64,000 nt of DNA. Source: Trachythela sp. YZ-2020 (taxonomy: Eukaryota; Cnidaria; Anthozoa; Malacalcyonacea; Clavulariidae). Positions 21,721-35,169 of the stretch are shown piece by piece. The number at the start of each line of letters is the position of its first letter. Position 1 is the first letter of the stretch. Location: contig JADLSH010000190.1 of the NCBI GenBank assembly GCA_016169945.1, positions 2,604,001 to 2,668,000 of the forward strand. The letters are read 5' to 3'. A program made the translations under genes and the position numbers. The notes under the pieces are model-generated. The model was not told the DNA's origin. It did no database searches and was given only the letters and a program-made list of their open reading frames with translations.

Positions 21721-23300
21721 TGTATTTGTTTAAAATGAGGCCAAAAGTCAGCCATTACCAAGGGACCAACTTATATTAGATACTTTATTTATCAAAATAA
21801 TGTAGCACGTTGGTATTTTTAAATGTTAAACTAAGATAAAGCATTTTATGAAATAAAATGTCTTTTTTGAGTTAAATTACTTTTAAGCCAAAATATCCGC
21901 CATATTGAAACGTCATTGTTGCCATAGCAGTGGCAGTTACGTAACCCTTTCGATGTTGTTTTATATAAGTAAGATATACTCCTTTGACAAGTAATAATTG
22001 TTCAAAAATACGGATCTAAATCGTAAATTTTCCATTTCTTGGAAAACTGTAGCGAGCCACCTTAAGTGTATCGATGATAAAGTTTCACTTGGTGTAGAAT
22101 ATGCGCTGTTCTCTGTGCCTGTGGCAGCCTTGTGTCGCCATCTCTTCACAAAATCTTAAAAGCCCTGCGGCGTTTAACCAAGATACCTTATACATTAGAA
22201 TATCAAATATTTATCGACTGCCGTAGGCGTAAGCTAAGAGTAAGTGAGAAGTATAGGGCAGTAAGGCGTCACGAAACCCAAAAGAATTCAACTAATGTTA
22301 ACAATTTAGCCTCCACCACTGGCAAATCTGTGACAAAAAGCTCAGATTTCTGACGTTTACTTGTGCGATAGTATAGCGAATTCACCATAGAGGAATTTAC
22401 TGTTCCGGCCGCGTTTTTAAAGAGAAAATTAATTCTAAAGTGAGGTGATACTCGCCAGGTTTATTATGGCTTTCTAATCTTGTAAACGGGTTTTGTGGTT
22501 TGTTTCTGACATCAGATCTGCTGTCCAAACAACGATCAATTAATTAGAAATAATTTGCAGGATGAGTGGGTGGGAAGATGTGGGAAGCTGTGCTGTAGAC
22601 ATAAGATGATGTCTAAGAGCAATAACTACAAAATAATATATATACTTTATTATTTTTCATTTCTCGTTTCGTGGACTAACATATATACATGAAGTGTATT
22701 GAAATTAACGGCTAAATTAATAAGCAACGGCTAATTTGCTACTTTCCAAGAAGGTTTTTATGTCAATGACAATCGGAAAAACATTCCTTATATTTCGTAG
22801 TTTTTGGGCAAAGTTTCTTCAAATAAGCTTCGACATTATCAAAGGTTTTTTTACAGAAATTCCCTTTGATACTTCGATCAAATTGTGTGACAATTTAAAC
22901 CTCTTTCAAAGACATATACAACATTCCTAAAACCTCGATGACACTTCGACAAACAATGTATACCGGCATGACTGCCACATCATCACAGATTTCATTGCAT
23001 GGCTGTTTCCTTCATTATGCTAAGAGAACAATATGTTTACTGAGTGTGAAGGTGCACAAACATGAAGAAAAACATAGAACAAAAGGTTTAGAAGCGTTTC
23101 CAGACACTGTGTAAAAGGGACTATGGTTGAAGTTTAAATGTTATTTCAAATGTGTAGCGAAAATTTCATCCAAATGAAATAAACGAACTGCCACGAATAA
23201 AAGCACGAAATTAAAAGATACTTTGAATTGGAACACGGATTTAAGCAGGTTTGAATTTTTTTATTAAAACGGTAGACATGAATTCTGGTTTTGCAATATA
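21721..23300. other. No gene recognised
   Basis: Apparently unique AT-rich sequence. Short open frames (21961-22149 minus, 22132-22353 plus, 22736-22930 plus) show no recognisable motif. Confidence 0.4.
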
Positions 23301-23525
23301 GCCCCATACTCTCATGTCCCGGTCAAACGAGAACAAGAGTTGCATGAGAGTTGACTGGATATTACCGCGCGTACCGGTCAAACGAGGGAAAACTCTCATC
23401 GACTCTCATCAAAATTTGAACCAGCTCAAAGTTGATGAGATTTGATGAGAGTTGGCGGTCAAACGCGAGCGAGAGTTGCCACTCTTTGACTCTTATCAAC
23501 GCGCGCGTATCCTCGTTTGACCAAA
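23301..23525. mobile_element. GAGAGTTG-type MITE, copy 1
   Basis: It contains CCCGGTCAAACGAGAACAAG near the left and CCTCGTTTGACC at the right, with internal runs of GAGAGTTG/CAACTCTC octamers. Other copies lie at 55675-55948, 58076-58375 and 62107-62420. Confidence 0.7.
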
Positions 23526-26500
23526 GAAATTTCATATGTCTGTTATCATACGTTCGGTTTCAACGAAGTATCAAATTTTGTAGAATCCATTAACACATGC
23601 ACACAGTCATCGATCTATATTCGCGTTTGCGTGCTCATGTGCATGCTCTTGTGTAGTAATTACGCGTTGCAAAACCTCACAAAACTTGCATGAAAATCGG
23701 AACTGACTGTCACTGCATGCAAGCCAATTATGTTCGTTTTATTTAAATACTTTTCAAAAAGCCATTATTAATGATCCGGTTAATGAATCATTTCGACAAT
23801 CCAATTGTTTATTTATATCCGTATATAATAGAACAAGATATCGGTTTTGATACTATCTCGCTTCTCAATCTTTCAAGAATGGGGAAAACAAATAATGAAG
23901 TATACGGACACTCAAAGTACGAATCCAGAAATAAAGCCACTTATGCAGCACATCCCGGGTCATAAATTACCTCGCATGGGAAAGTGTATACTACTTTCGA
24001 GACTTACTCCAAACTGCAAGAGTCAGCCATATTCCTTCGCAGCTGCTTATTAGTTGCACGATATTCGGTGTTTGCTTAACTATTGGCAATATAAATGAAT
24101 AGAAATCAGCGCGGACAAAGGAGTGAGGTTACATACAAATTCGTGATACAACAGTATTAATTGCCTTACCGTAAACCGCAGTAATGCATTTTGATGAAAT
24201 TTTGTGAGCCACGCGCAGGTGCTAGCCCAGACTTTCGGGCAGATTTGTATTTGATGAGTACGTCGCCGCTAACCGATCTCACATTACAGAGATACCCTTA
24301 CTCAAGGGCCCTTGAACTAAAACCAGAGTTCACATCTGAAAAAAACCAAAGCGACTACAAAGTGACTGTCCGTCAAGACGTACATTGGAACGCCCTTTAA
24401 GGTAAGGTGTTGAAAAACGAGTTTGTATTCCAAATTTTATTAACTTAATATCTTTAAAACCAAAGTTTTTCTAACATGCCGAAATTCCAGGATAAACAAG
24501 GGGGGATGGAGAATGCTTATACTATAGAAAAGAGAATGTCTTAGCCTTTGCATTTGAGGGGAATCTGCATGTTACGGTTACGAAAATATTCTTCCAAATT
24601 GACGGTTCGTCATGAGGATAATTAGCTTAGTTTTATAGGGATTCTCAAAACCAAAGTTTCCAATAACACGCTGCGATTCCAGGATAAACAATGAGAAAAT
24701 TGAGAATGCCAATATTGTAGGGCCGAACACTTTATCCGATTTTAAATCACGGGGAACCTGTTAAGTTTCAGAATATATTCTTCGAAATTTGGGAGTTCTT
24801 CTCAGAGATATGTGGTGAATTGGCTCAGTTTATGGGGAAAAGAAATCTAAATTTTGAATAAAATTAAAAACCAATGTTTTAACGCATGCTGAGTTCCCGT
24901 GCGGCATAAAAAATCACGCAAGTTAATTATTCTTACTGTTTTCGAATCATAAACTGAAGCTTTTCACTTTCAGCTGCCAAGATCAGTTATAGGTAAAAGG
25001 GTTTAGTTATTCTTAAGTCTTCACTTCGTATAAAGATAATCAGTACGTTATACGTTAGTCCTTAGAGTCACTAGTTTAGTCATTATATTTATAAAACAAG
25101 GCCAAAGGAAGGTTTTAATGATCTTGAAAACCAAACTCATTTCACGCTGAGCTTTCAGATTTAAAGACAAAACATTGTTTTTAATATCATTAACAAGCTC
25201 GTCATAAAATTCAATAAAACAACCGGGCTTAAAAAGAATACCTTCTTTTTCAAAGATCTGGATGTCATTTTCGTCAATAACTAGCTACCTTAACGTCTTC
25301 TGGCACATATAAATGTTTAAAGAAATATATTGAACGAAAAGTTGAGGCTATGCGGCTATGAAAACATTGTTCTACTCGTTAGCTTATATATAGATAACAG
25401 TCTTGGGCAGTATAAATTCAAGCAAATCAACAGAGTAAATATTCACAGTGGGGTGCCAAATCCAGCATCCCCGTTTGTCAAGAACAATTTTCGCGCCATT
25501 TAGGAAGTGATGCGCCCTATATGAGACAGACAGCAGCGGTTGGGAAACGCAAACAGTCAAATGGATATAGTGGGGGTCCATTGTAGGTATATAGTGCATG
25601 TAGTGTTGCGATTATATAAGCGCAGAAAGACAGCGGCGATTGGGGAACGCTAGCTGCAGACATTTAAAAGCTCACGACATAACTTATAAGTATAATTATT
25701 ACCGAAAGGTTTTTGGGAAAAATTAATTGTCTATAAAACATATTTATATATGGGACAATGTAATAGTATAAAATAGGAAATACTAGTTGATAATATTGTT
25801 TTGATATTGCTAAAACTGGGAAATATGATATGCTTTATAATGGTAATATACAGAATATAAGGCTGAATCATACGCTGTAGTCTTAATTCATGAAAAGAAT
25901 GACGTTTACTATAGTCAATTCAACTCAGTTGATTTTCAATCTTTGCGAGACTTTGTCAGACTCACTGAATGCAGAGAATTTTCACTCTATATGAAAATAA
26001 TTCTACATAGCTTATCAATCACAGATAAGGCGTGAAGCAAGTCGCTATACAAACCATTCATAAATTCTGCGCATATCAAATACCTTATGACGCACGCGAA
26101 GTTAAAACCCACACACCTCTCAAACGAAGGGGTATACAGGCGTCAACCTTTAGAGTGTTAGATTTACTATTGATTTACTAGGACTATATTTGATGACGTA
26201 AATTTGCACGTTCTTCTATGACCAACAGAGCTCGAATAAAGCGCAATTGTCACTTGTCAGTTACAGCTCTGATAGTTTATAAGAACGCATAACGAATATA
26301 TACAGTCAAATGATAATGTAACAAGTATATGAGTTGATGGGTATAGCTATCTTTTGGACCATGTATGGCACTGCGCGCAGTGGGCGTCGAATACAGCGAG
26401 GGGCAAATCACTCCTAAAAAGTGTATGAGATTTTTGACATTTTTCTATATTTTTGTGATTTGTCGATTTTTTGTGATTTTTTCGTGATTTTTTTTTGTGA

Positions 26501-27815
26501 TTTTTTTTGTGATTTTTCTGAACGTGTACGAGATTTAAATCAGTGATTTGTCCTTCGGAATACAGCATGCATGTAACATTTGCGCAAAATTCTACTTGTA
26601 AATATATATAAATTACAAAACATTTGCAAACAGAAAAGAAAAACCGGAATGGTTACAAAGTATTCCAAAGTATCTATTTGCGTTATCGTTACAATATGAA
26701 TTTTTCTATAGTAGTCGGCGCAACGGTTCAATAACTAAGGTAGTTCGTAGTACAACTCTTATATTTATGCTCAGCCTATGTTTTAAGACAGATCTGCATT
26801 TTATCCCGACAAAGTGGGATGCTTGCATGCGCTGTTGCAAGCAATATATGATCATTTAAAATACGGAAAAAATTTACATGAATGCCAAATTAATCCAATA
26901 AGACTTGTAATCTGTTTGTTTGCTGAAGGCTATAAATCATGTTGTGCAAACATCATAAATAGGTCATGACAAGATTATAAGCCGATCTGTGTTTTCGCGC
27001 GGAACCAATATACTACGCTAATGGACGCGACGGTTTTTAACTATTCATGTGCGTCGGTAGACCTTTTGAGTGTGTGTTTAGCAAACAAAGTTAACAGCAT
27101 TCATTTAACGTAATGTCATATTGTAGATAAGGCACATATTAAAAGCCAAAGAGGCTGGCAACAGTTTAAAAATAGGTACATGAAAACATACATAAATAAA
27201 AATACGGCCATGCCTATATGCATTATACAATTAAAGGCACTTTCTTGTGCCGCAGCTTTCAACATAATTTTGCGCATATCATATACGCTAAACGTATTTG
27301 CAAAGGACTTATGCATTGTGAACATGACTCAATAGCACCTATTGAATAACGTCTGGCGTTCTTTACGACTTACTACTATACACACAGAGTAAAATACTTT
27401 GAAGTGTTTAAATTAGACTTAACATTTAGATATACGGTTGAGAAAGTTGGCGCTATAGATATATGCAAAACAATAAAAATACGACCTATAACTTAACCAA
27501 ATTTCGTTCGAGTGGTAATCATATCCCAAGAGGAATGACAAAACTACATCAAAACATGCACCAAGAACAATTTCGGTAATGGTATTTCTAACACCTGAGG
27601 AGTAAGGCATTTTAACCTTTCTTCAACAAACGTGCGAGGTCTCACCTCATTTGCGTCAATATACCACAGTTAAATAGTTTGACATGGTACATAAATCTTC
27701 CACTTCAGTTTACAATTCAACTGCAATTTTATTCCGAGTCGGAATGCTAAGTCGAAACTCGGACTGATTTGGCTGCATGGGAGGAGCATCAGCAGTTCAG
27801 GAGGAAACGTATAGC
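23526..27815. other. Intergenic stretch, no gene supported
   Basis: Mostly unique AT-rich sequence. A frame at 24191-24400 has a more even base composition than its surroundings but no motif I recognise. A T-rich GTGATTTTTT tract lies at 26455-26520. No exon pair with matching phases was found. Confidence 0.4.
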
Positions 27816-27819
27816 TTAA

Positions 27820-28035
27820 ACTAAATTTATTTCTAGATAGCTCTGTCAGTTCTAAGCTGTTCTCGCTAAAGGTCGAACAAGGATCATCCCATAATTACTG
27901 TATGCAGTCTCCGACACTATACAGAAAAAAACTGGAGAACCTGCCGGAGAAAACCTGCGATATTTAGTAGAGTCAAACTGGAAGCAATATTCTCGTATGT
28001 GACTGAGGCGCAACCACTGATCTGAAAACTAGAAC
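27820..28035. repeat. SINE-like repeat copy
   Basis: It has AGATAGCTCTGTCAGTTCTA, then GGAGAAAACCTGCGA, TAGAGTCAAACTGGAAGCAA and GACTGAGGC. It matches 54185-54370 and 57478-57600 in the same order, so this is one family of about 200 bases. Confidence 0.65.
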
Positions 28036-28189
28036 TGCATAGAGCACCTATTGAATTCAACGAGCCAATTTTGAAGCCAGAATATATATAATGAGATCAG
28101 ATTTTTAAATCTGTCAAATACTTGACGAGTCAATTGTTACCTGTTTAAATTAGTTATACTATGAAGCAAATATCTTTTCCTATGTAACT

Positions 28190-28450
28190 TGAGAAACATA
28201 GCTTCCAACATCTCTTCTAATGAGTTTTAGAACGTTTTAAACACCAAATAATGAGGCTTATGGCGGCCATATTGGTGTGACCTCATTAGTTATTCACCGG
28301 CAAATTTAGGAAGAAAGGAGGCCACTGATTATCAATTCTTATCTAGACAATACGTGTCCTTTCCCACCAATAACTAGAAACTGTTAGAACCTCTTTAAAC
28401 ATGTCGCCAACACCACGGTAGATTTATGGTGGTCATTTATACATAGCAGA
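28190..28450. repeat. Dispersed repeat 'GGCGGCCATATTGGTGTGACC' type, copy 3
   Basis: The left part matches 19280-19420; the right part is the inverted counterpart of 6955-7095 (GGTGGGAAAGG / CCTTTCCCACC and neighbours). Confidence 0.55.
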
Positions 28451-29404
28451 TGCATAAATGTTTTCAGGCCAGTGGGTGCAACAGCATATTGCAGGAAATC
28501 TCGAATCGCAATGATGAAAGGCACATGTATCAGCCACAATGATATATAGGCTTCATATATAGCTTTTCTGACCGAAATTAAACCGAGTAACAAATTATGC
28601 ACTTAAAAACGTTAATGCGCAAATACTTCCCGACCCTAATCAATATTCTCACGCGCTTATTGCAATGTACAAAAACCTCAATAATATGTATCCAATATCA
28701 TGTTTATACCACAATGCTATTGAGGGCGTAGAAAATATTCTTGTTTCTCAAGAACGGTGAGATAGTTTGTGATTATAACGTATGATTATAAATGCATTCT
28801 TTATCAGTGTTTAAGATCATGATGTGGCTTTAATACGGTTAACATGAAGTACAAGCTGTCATTAACACCCTAAACAGCACCTGCGTGCAGGCTACAATTG
28901 CGTCATTTCCATATAAACGCATTTGCGCCAGTTCGGCATTTTGACTGCAAGCGCAAGCAAACGACGCGTCCAGGCCGGGGATAAAATTGCAGTGGAATCA
29001 TAACATGTATAGCTGAGATTGGAAGATTTTAGATATGCATATCAAAGTATTCAACTGTTCAATCATCGATTTGTGTTTTACATATTGCCACAATAGAACT
29101 GCAAATGTGTGGTTAGAATATATGCAAAAGGTTTTCAATTTAACAAAAGGTACAATTTCAACGCTCGAAGAACAATACGCTTTCGCAAGGTTGACTTGCT
29201 TCAAAATTCCGGCAAAATATTTCATTTTAGTGTATGTTCTTCATTTTGCTTTACTTTATGTACGCAGGCTGTGTACCAGAAAAAAGTTACTCAATGTGGA
29301 ATTTATGATTTACTATACTCGACTTTAATACATGCGTATTTAACACCGAATAAGTGTATCACTATTTACACTATCGCAACGTCTAAAGTAACAGGGAAAT
29401 GAGG

Positions 29405-29610
29405 TAATATTACACAGTTTTAATGTAAATTGACACTAAATTAGGTGTAATTAGGGTATTTTTCTACTTTACACCAAAGAAGTGTTGAACACCAACATGG
29501 TGTAGAGCTACACTGTGGAAGTATGTTACACTCGAATGGTGTTAATTTTCATGTAACATTTAATCAGTACGTGTGATGTTACACCTTTTTGGTGTCGGTG
29601 GACACATGTT
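29405..29610. repeat. GGTGTAA/TTACACC-rich interspersed motif cluster
   Basis: About ten occurrences of TTACAC(C) or GGTGTAA-like words on alternating strands within 200 bases. They are not in regular tandem and no open frame explains them. Confidence 0.45.
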
Positions 29611-29734
29611 GAATTTTGTGTCCTCTTGTTTCTTTTCAAATATTGAGTTTCAAGATGGAATTAATTCGGAGTTTGTTTCCTACTTTCTCTTATCAGACAA
29701 CTCTTTCCACCGTTACTATTTATAGCATATAAGT

Positions 29735-29895
29735 ATAGGTAATAGCATGGTTTCGAGTGCAATTTGGAAAAAACATGCACGAGTGAGTTTTTTTCAACTA
29801 TCAAAAAATCAGTCGACGAGACGAGATTTGGTTTTATTTGAGAAAACTCACACGTGCATGTTTTTTTTTTTTTCAAATTGCAATCATGCTATTAA
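29735..29895. mobile_element. Short fold-back MITE
   Basis: AATAGCATGGTTTCGAGTGC and AAAAAACATGCACGAGTGAG pair with CTCACACGTGCATGTTTTTT and GCAATCATGCTATT at the other end. Followed by A/T homopolymer-rich sequence to about 30070. Confidence 0.6.
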
Positions 29896-30079
29896 ATATT
29901 AATAATTACTTTATAAAAATTTAACACAAAGAGAATCTTTCCAATCGGAATACTTAACAAAATGAAAATGAAAAAAAAAACAACAAGAAAAGTTTTTTTT
30001 TCTAGTCAATTTGATTTTGCAAAAAAAAAATTAAAAAATTTATTTAAATTTTATTTTTTTTTTGTTACTCCTATTTCTC

Positions 30080-31700
30080 AAAACTGCACTGCTCTCAGCC
30101 AATCAGAATTGAGAAATATTTTCATGTATATTATTAATGCATTAAATGTCATATAGAAGACTATAGAATTTCCTTTATTTTCCTCTAATGTAAAGTTTCA
30201 ATTATATCAAGAATCTCGGGCTTTTAATTATCTGATCATTGAAAGCTTCTGGATTGCTTTCATTTAAAATGTTTTCAATAAATCCCTCGTTAATATTTGT
30301 TTTCCTCTGACAACAACAACATATATTATACAAAGTAATCAATAGATTACCCGAACAATCTTGAACGCATAAGGCTCATAAGTCTGTTTAATTAAAATTT
30401 AAACCCTCTACTGTATATATATATAGGTGGTTGTGACTATATAGTTGGTTGGTGTTTAAACCATTTAAATTACCCTAAAACAGTTAAATATTTTTAGGTA
30501 TAGTTCAGACACCAACCATGATCACAGCTCACAGCTGCCGCGTATAGTTTGAGTCTAAACTACCTCAAAAAGATAACGTGGCTTGTGTCTTAACTACCTG
30601 AAAAAGGTAACATATTTTCCAGATTGTCCACACACACACCATGCACGGTATTCTAGAATACTACCTATACGCAGGACCCCCATGGCTCCATGCACGTTTC
30701 GAGACACACTATGCCTGTTATAGATATATGGTCAAAATTTCAAAAGTGGTACTACAAATATGAATTCATGTAGTCCAAGGAATGTATGGAAGCATTTGCA
30801 GTATTAAAAAACTTAAATAATTATTTATACATTAACATTATGTGAGCACCTTGAACGAACGGTAAACATCTCCACAGACTGTATTGTTTGTATTTATAAT
30901 GTAATCTTTGCACATTGTAGGGTGTGTCTGGTTTTAATGTTGTTTTTTTGTCATGATTGAGGTTTATTATGTAGAATAGTATATTTCTGCAAGATAGTAA
31001 TAATATGTAACTCTCACAAATACACTAAAATTCCAAGTAAGAAAAAATGAAAATACGGGACCAATTTAATAACTTTGAAAGCGTTTTCACTGGAACACTC
31101 CAAAGTGAAATCCACATGCACTTTGGAAATCATATTTGCATTATTGATTCTATAGTATATATCCACACTATCTCCATACTATATCCACAGTATGAAAATG
31201 GCAATTAGCATGGGAATTGGATTTTCATTTACTATTTACAACTATAGGATCTATACTATTACTGATGTTACCGAAGTGTTCAAACCTCAAAAAATCCGTA
31301 CGACTGCTACGCCCAAAAACATTCGTTGCCCCTTCCACAAATGTTTCATTTCTATTTATAAATCCGAAGTAATTAAAGCTTTTAATGTCTTACTCGCGTA
31401 TGAATATTTTTGTATTTTTTTATACTCACTACCAGAGACAGAGTCATATTCTACCTTCATAAAATGATAGCTTTTACTCTTCCAAGTCTTCTAGAGAGCG
31501 TTTTGAAACAGTATTATACTATGACAAACTCGTATAATGCAACGAACACTTCGCCCTCAGCAAGAAAAACAGTAAAGTTTTAAAATCAAAACATGCATGT
31601 TTATGGGCGGAGGTGTAACGATTTAAGGGCGTGGTGATCGTGTGATTTTCGGGAGCTTGTTAACACTTCGGTGACATCCGTAGTATTTCCAGTCGGTAAG
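30080..31700. other. No gene recognised
   Basis: AT-rich, apparently unique. The frame at 31192-31467 has no recognisable motif. Confidence 0.4.
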
Positions 31701-31704
31701 CATT

Positions 31705-32037
31705 CAAAAGTCTACATTGGCTCCCGATTGATCAAGGAATTAAATTCAAAATCTTGGTCATCACTTCTAAAGCTTGGCATGGTTTAGCACCCTCGTATAT
31801 ATCAGTGATTTAATTAAAACATATATGTTCCTGTGAGAGCTCTTCGTTCAGCTAACCAACGCCTCCCTATATATACCAACCAACATTCAAACTGAAGACT
31901 TTTGGAGCTAGCGCCTTTTCTATTTCAGCGCCATGCAACACTATGGAACTCAATGCCGTTACAATTAAAACAGATTGATTCTATCGATAATTTTATGAAA
32001 CATCTTAAGGCTTGGCTTTTTATCGAAGCTTTCTGTT
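31705..32037 (+). pseudogene. LINE ORF C-terminal fragment, frameshifted
   Basis: Plus-strand reading LHWLPIDQGIKFKILVIT, SKAWHGLAPSYISDLI, then a frameshift region with KTFGA, then LWNSMPLQLKQIDSIDNFMK and AWLFIEAFC stop. This is the 'LHWLPI..RI.FKI ... LAPSYI ... LWNSLP' tail of CR1/L2-type LINEs. At least one frameshift and a stop show it is dead. Confidence 0.7.
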
Positions 32038-32328
32038 AGTCACATTTATAGACCGATTTTCAATATTGTATTTTAATATATATATATATATATAGTATAC
32101 ACACAAATATATGCCCAAATCTATTATTGGATCTGAATAGCAACATTTCTCAGTTATTACTTTCCTACCATCCTCGTACCCAGGCGCTTGCTTGCTACGC
32201 CGCAACGTGAAGCGCACGTGCAGTTACCCTGCAGCATACCGGTTGAAATCGCGAATATTTTCATTACCAGTCGATCTATTTCTAAGATATAACAATTTGT
32301 ATGCACAGATGTATACAAAAACATAACA

Positions 32329-32640
32329 CAGGGTTCGTAGTCTCAAAGACAAATAAAAATTGAAAGACTTTTTAGTCTGCCTATTTTCGAAGGTTTTGGA
32401 AAGACCTTTGAGAGCAATCGATTGTAAGCGCCAAAAGGCATCTTCTCTTCGATATTTGTGAAAGCCTTGCTGTAATCGATCTGTTTCATTAATAGCTAGG
32501 GAATCGTGTAAATCAACTGAATACTCACTAAAGAATTTAAAGACTTTTAAAGACTTTCTTCGCTTTTTACACTACAATTCAAAGACCTACATTCAAAATT
32601 TAAAGACGTTCAAGGATTTCAAAGACCGCTACGAACCCAG
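32329..32640. mobile_element. Non-autonomous element with GGGTTCGTAG ends
   Basis: It starts GGGTTCGTAGTCTCAAAGAC and ends AAAGACCGCTACGAACCC, an inverted pair. Internal sequence (TTCGATATTTGTGAAAGCCT, TTAAAGACTTTTAAAGACTT) recurs in part at 36110-36315 and 41440-41675. No clear target duplication. Confidence 0.6.
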
Positions 32641-33355
32641 TAACAGTTGTCAACATTTTTTCAACATATGCATTTTCGATATAGCAATTGTTGAGACTGC
32701 AGTACTAAATTGTAATATTTGATAAGATCGCTCGTGGGGTTTATATATTTGCACTCAATCTTCAATGGTGGAAAAATCAATTTCGATCGGCCATTTTAGA
32801 TCGGATCGCATTTGGCATTTTTGATTACAATGATATACAAAATGGGTGTGATTTGACAGCTTAATCTTTATTGCTATGAAAAAAGTAAATTGATATACTT
32901 ATAATCCGGCTTCATTTAGGAACGAACGATAACATTCCAAATGTACAGTATATATGATAAAGTATCGTACTTAAAGACTTAATTCTTGATACGTTCCTTA
33001 TCTTTCTATTATTAACCCACTTTCAGGAAGCTTATTGTAAAATATTCAATGTCCTACCTATCTTGTGACGATCTTTATCATTTTATAATAGCCATTTCTG
33101 AGTTAACAGACGGATCTAAACAAAGAAAGACAAATGGATTAGATAAAAATTATTATTATTAAACACCTTTATATAAGCAGGAACATATATACAATTAAGA
33201 AATAGAAAACATTTTCCGTGTTTCTATACAGTTATAGAAACACGCTTCTCCACCAATCAACGCTCGCGTACTATAAATGTTATATTATAATATACAATAA
33301 GCCACAACATAAACCTCAAACCGTACTTTTGTGTATACTGCATTATAAGTATTAT

Positions 33356-33803
33356 CATAGGCGTACGGCACGTGGGGGCAGGGGGGGCACCTGCCCCCCA
33401 AAAAATTTGTAGATTGAAGTAATTCGGGCAAATGGTGAACGAATATTCGGGCAAAATAGATTTATTTAGTTTGTATTGAAACCAAAAACAGAATTTTATA
33501 ATTTACAGTACTATTTATTTATATCGTTTGCGTCTTGTTGACAAATTTGTGGTTTATAACATAAAAATCCGAGTTGTGGACCTAAAAAGATATTACAAAG
33601 TTAAGAGTTTCCGGGAAAAATTTTTACCATCTCGCCCCCCCCCCCCGACAAAAAAAAATACTTAATGTGTTAAATAGAAATAAAAGTGGTTATTATTGTT
33701 ATGAAGATGTTGTTATCCAAATTCGGGCAATTGGGCAAAGTTATATCAATTCGGGCAAATTTTTGGCTGCCCCCCCAAAGAAAGTTGTGCCCATACGCCT
33801 ATG
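33356..33803. mobile_element. hAT-type MITE with perfect 8-bp target duplication
   Basis: Ends CATAGGCGTACGGCAC / GTGCCCATACGCCTATG, flanked on both sides by AGTATTAT (33348-33355 and 33804-33811). The interior has repeated TTCGGGCAAA words but no transposase. Eight-base duplications are the hAT signature. Confidence 0.9.
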
Positions 33804-34231
33804 AGTATTATCTATTTATTCAGTTGGAAGATCATACAATAATAATATATAAGCGATTTTTACGGTCAAATTCTAACAAACGGAAGAGAACAAGTGTATA
33901 GATTAGAATGTATTCAGCTCTTGCAAGTGACGCCACAATACACATGTGATATTTTCGTGGGCATACGCCATTTTGAGTGGCAAATATTTGAAAGTAATAA
34001 CGGATCACATTTATGGCGCCAAATGCCATAAATTAGCCGTCAAAACAAGGCTGCGGTTGTTGCTCACGTGTGTGAGAATTTAGAAAGGCCACTTTCTGCC
34101 GAATTTAATCAGAAATTATCGCTGCTGTCAGTATAGTGCTCGCGATGATTTTCCACCCCAAATGGTGAACTATTTAGCGTGACGTAATATTCCCGCGTGT
34201 TTGCTCGCGTGAGCTAAAATGTTGTTAGTAA

Positions 34232-34590
34232 GTGGGGATGTGCTAATCATCCTTACTTGCAGCTGAGAGCTGAGCTGAATTACGAAGGACGCAGCTCGAC
34301 TTGATCGAGTTGAGGCACTAGCTATATATATTAAAGGCGCCACACTGGCTGCCACCGTAAGACTTATGTCTGATCAGGGAGCACAGCTACGATCGAAGGG
34401 TTAGTTTGGGGCTTATCTAAATTCGCCCTGTCAACATTCCCTGTGGGAGGAAACCGGAGTACCCGGAGAAAACCCACGACTTTCGGTAGAGCGTTGACTG
34501 ACTCTTTCACAAAAGTATCACGAGTTCGCAGCGAGAATCAAACCCACGATCTCAGAGATGAAAGGCGGCTCTGACGACTTAGAGTCCACA
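34232..34590 (-). repeat. tRNA-derived SINE with CCGGTTTCCTCCCAC core, copy 1
   Basis: The minus strand has a tRNA-like head (B-box GGGTTTGATTCTC), then GTGGGTTTTCTCCGGGTACT and CCGGTTTCCTCCCACAGGGA, then a body ending CAGCTGCAAGTAAGGAT. It matches 44459-44800 and partly 45228-45365. It sits just upstream of NOS exon 1 copy A. Confidence 0.75.
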
Positions 34591-34599
34591 ATGTACAAT

Positions 34600-34640
34600 G
34601 AGGTCGTACGTGCGTAACGTCTAACATCGATAAGTAACAT
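34600..34640 (+). promoter_or_regulatory. Conserved upstream block, NOS exon 1 copy A
   Basis: GTGCGTAACGTCTAACATCG then ATAAGTA. Matching blocks (GCGTATAACGTCTAAGAATG, ATAAGTA) lie upstream of copies C, D (twice) and E. They contain a GATAA core. A conserved regulatory element is an inference from four-way conservation only. Confidence 0.4.
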
Positions 34641-34706
34641 AATGATATTGTCCATTTTGACCAAAACAATACTCAATACTTTATACTTGTGATAAGCGGG
34701 GATAGG

Positions 34707-34714
34707 TATTTAAG
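34707..34714 (+). promoter_or_regulatory. TATA-like box, NOS exon 1 copy A
   Basis: TATTTAAG, 53 bases before the ATG at 34760. The same octamer lies at 38899 (52 before the ATG), 42489 (56) and 44869 (51) in the other copies. Confidence 0.6.
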
Positions 34715-34759
34715 AAGCTCTCAAGGCCAAACACCCTCATAAGAGGCCAAGTAAACAGT

Positions 34760-34852
34760 ATGGCCAACACAGCGTCGCCTAGTCCCAAAGCTAGAAAAAT
34801 GGGTACAAACCACGGAAGTGGGAATTGTGAGCACGTAAACGACGATATTTTG
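34760..34852 (+). CDS. Candidate NOS alternative first exon, copy A (most diverged)
   Basis: 31 codons, MANTASPSPKARKMG then TNHGSGNCEHVNDDIL, ending at a GTATGTGC donor in phase 0. It is homologous to three tandem copies downstream, with one extra codon (in-frame indel) and shared MA...SP.PK..KM...N.G...C...NDD.L. Kept reading frame, start and donor argue for a real coding exon. Phase 0 fits the NOS exon at 47040. The distance to it (12 kb) and the lack of transcript data leave the link unproven. A minus-strand frame here (34681-34866) is a shadow. Confidence 0.5.
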
Positions 34853-35169
34853 GTATGTGCATACACACATTTTCATCAATCAACTTTACAGTTATTGTAG
34901 TCTAAAGAGTTCTTATATAAAAAGTATTTACTGTGATATTAGGCCACTTGTGTTCTTAAATAGTTCCTTAGGAAACACGGGTGGCAGATGAAGTTAGCGC
35001 GCTGTGCTTTACCATGCACTGAGTTTAACTTGTTAGTGTATATAGGTCGATGGTATTCACCACACATACATACTATATATACATACGACGATAATCATTA
35101 AAAATAAATGAAATTGAAAGTAATATGTGGTGAGGAAATCGAGGCTTATAAGTACTTAACTTTTTCCCC

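Noticed and set aside
34681..34866. Hydrophobic 61-codon minus-strand frame
   Set aside because: It is antisense to the first-exon copy A and not conserved as a frame in the other copies.
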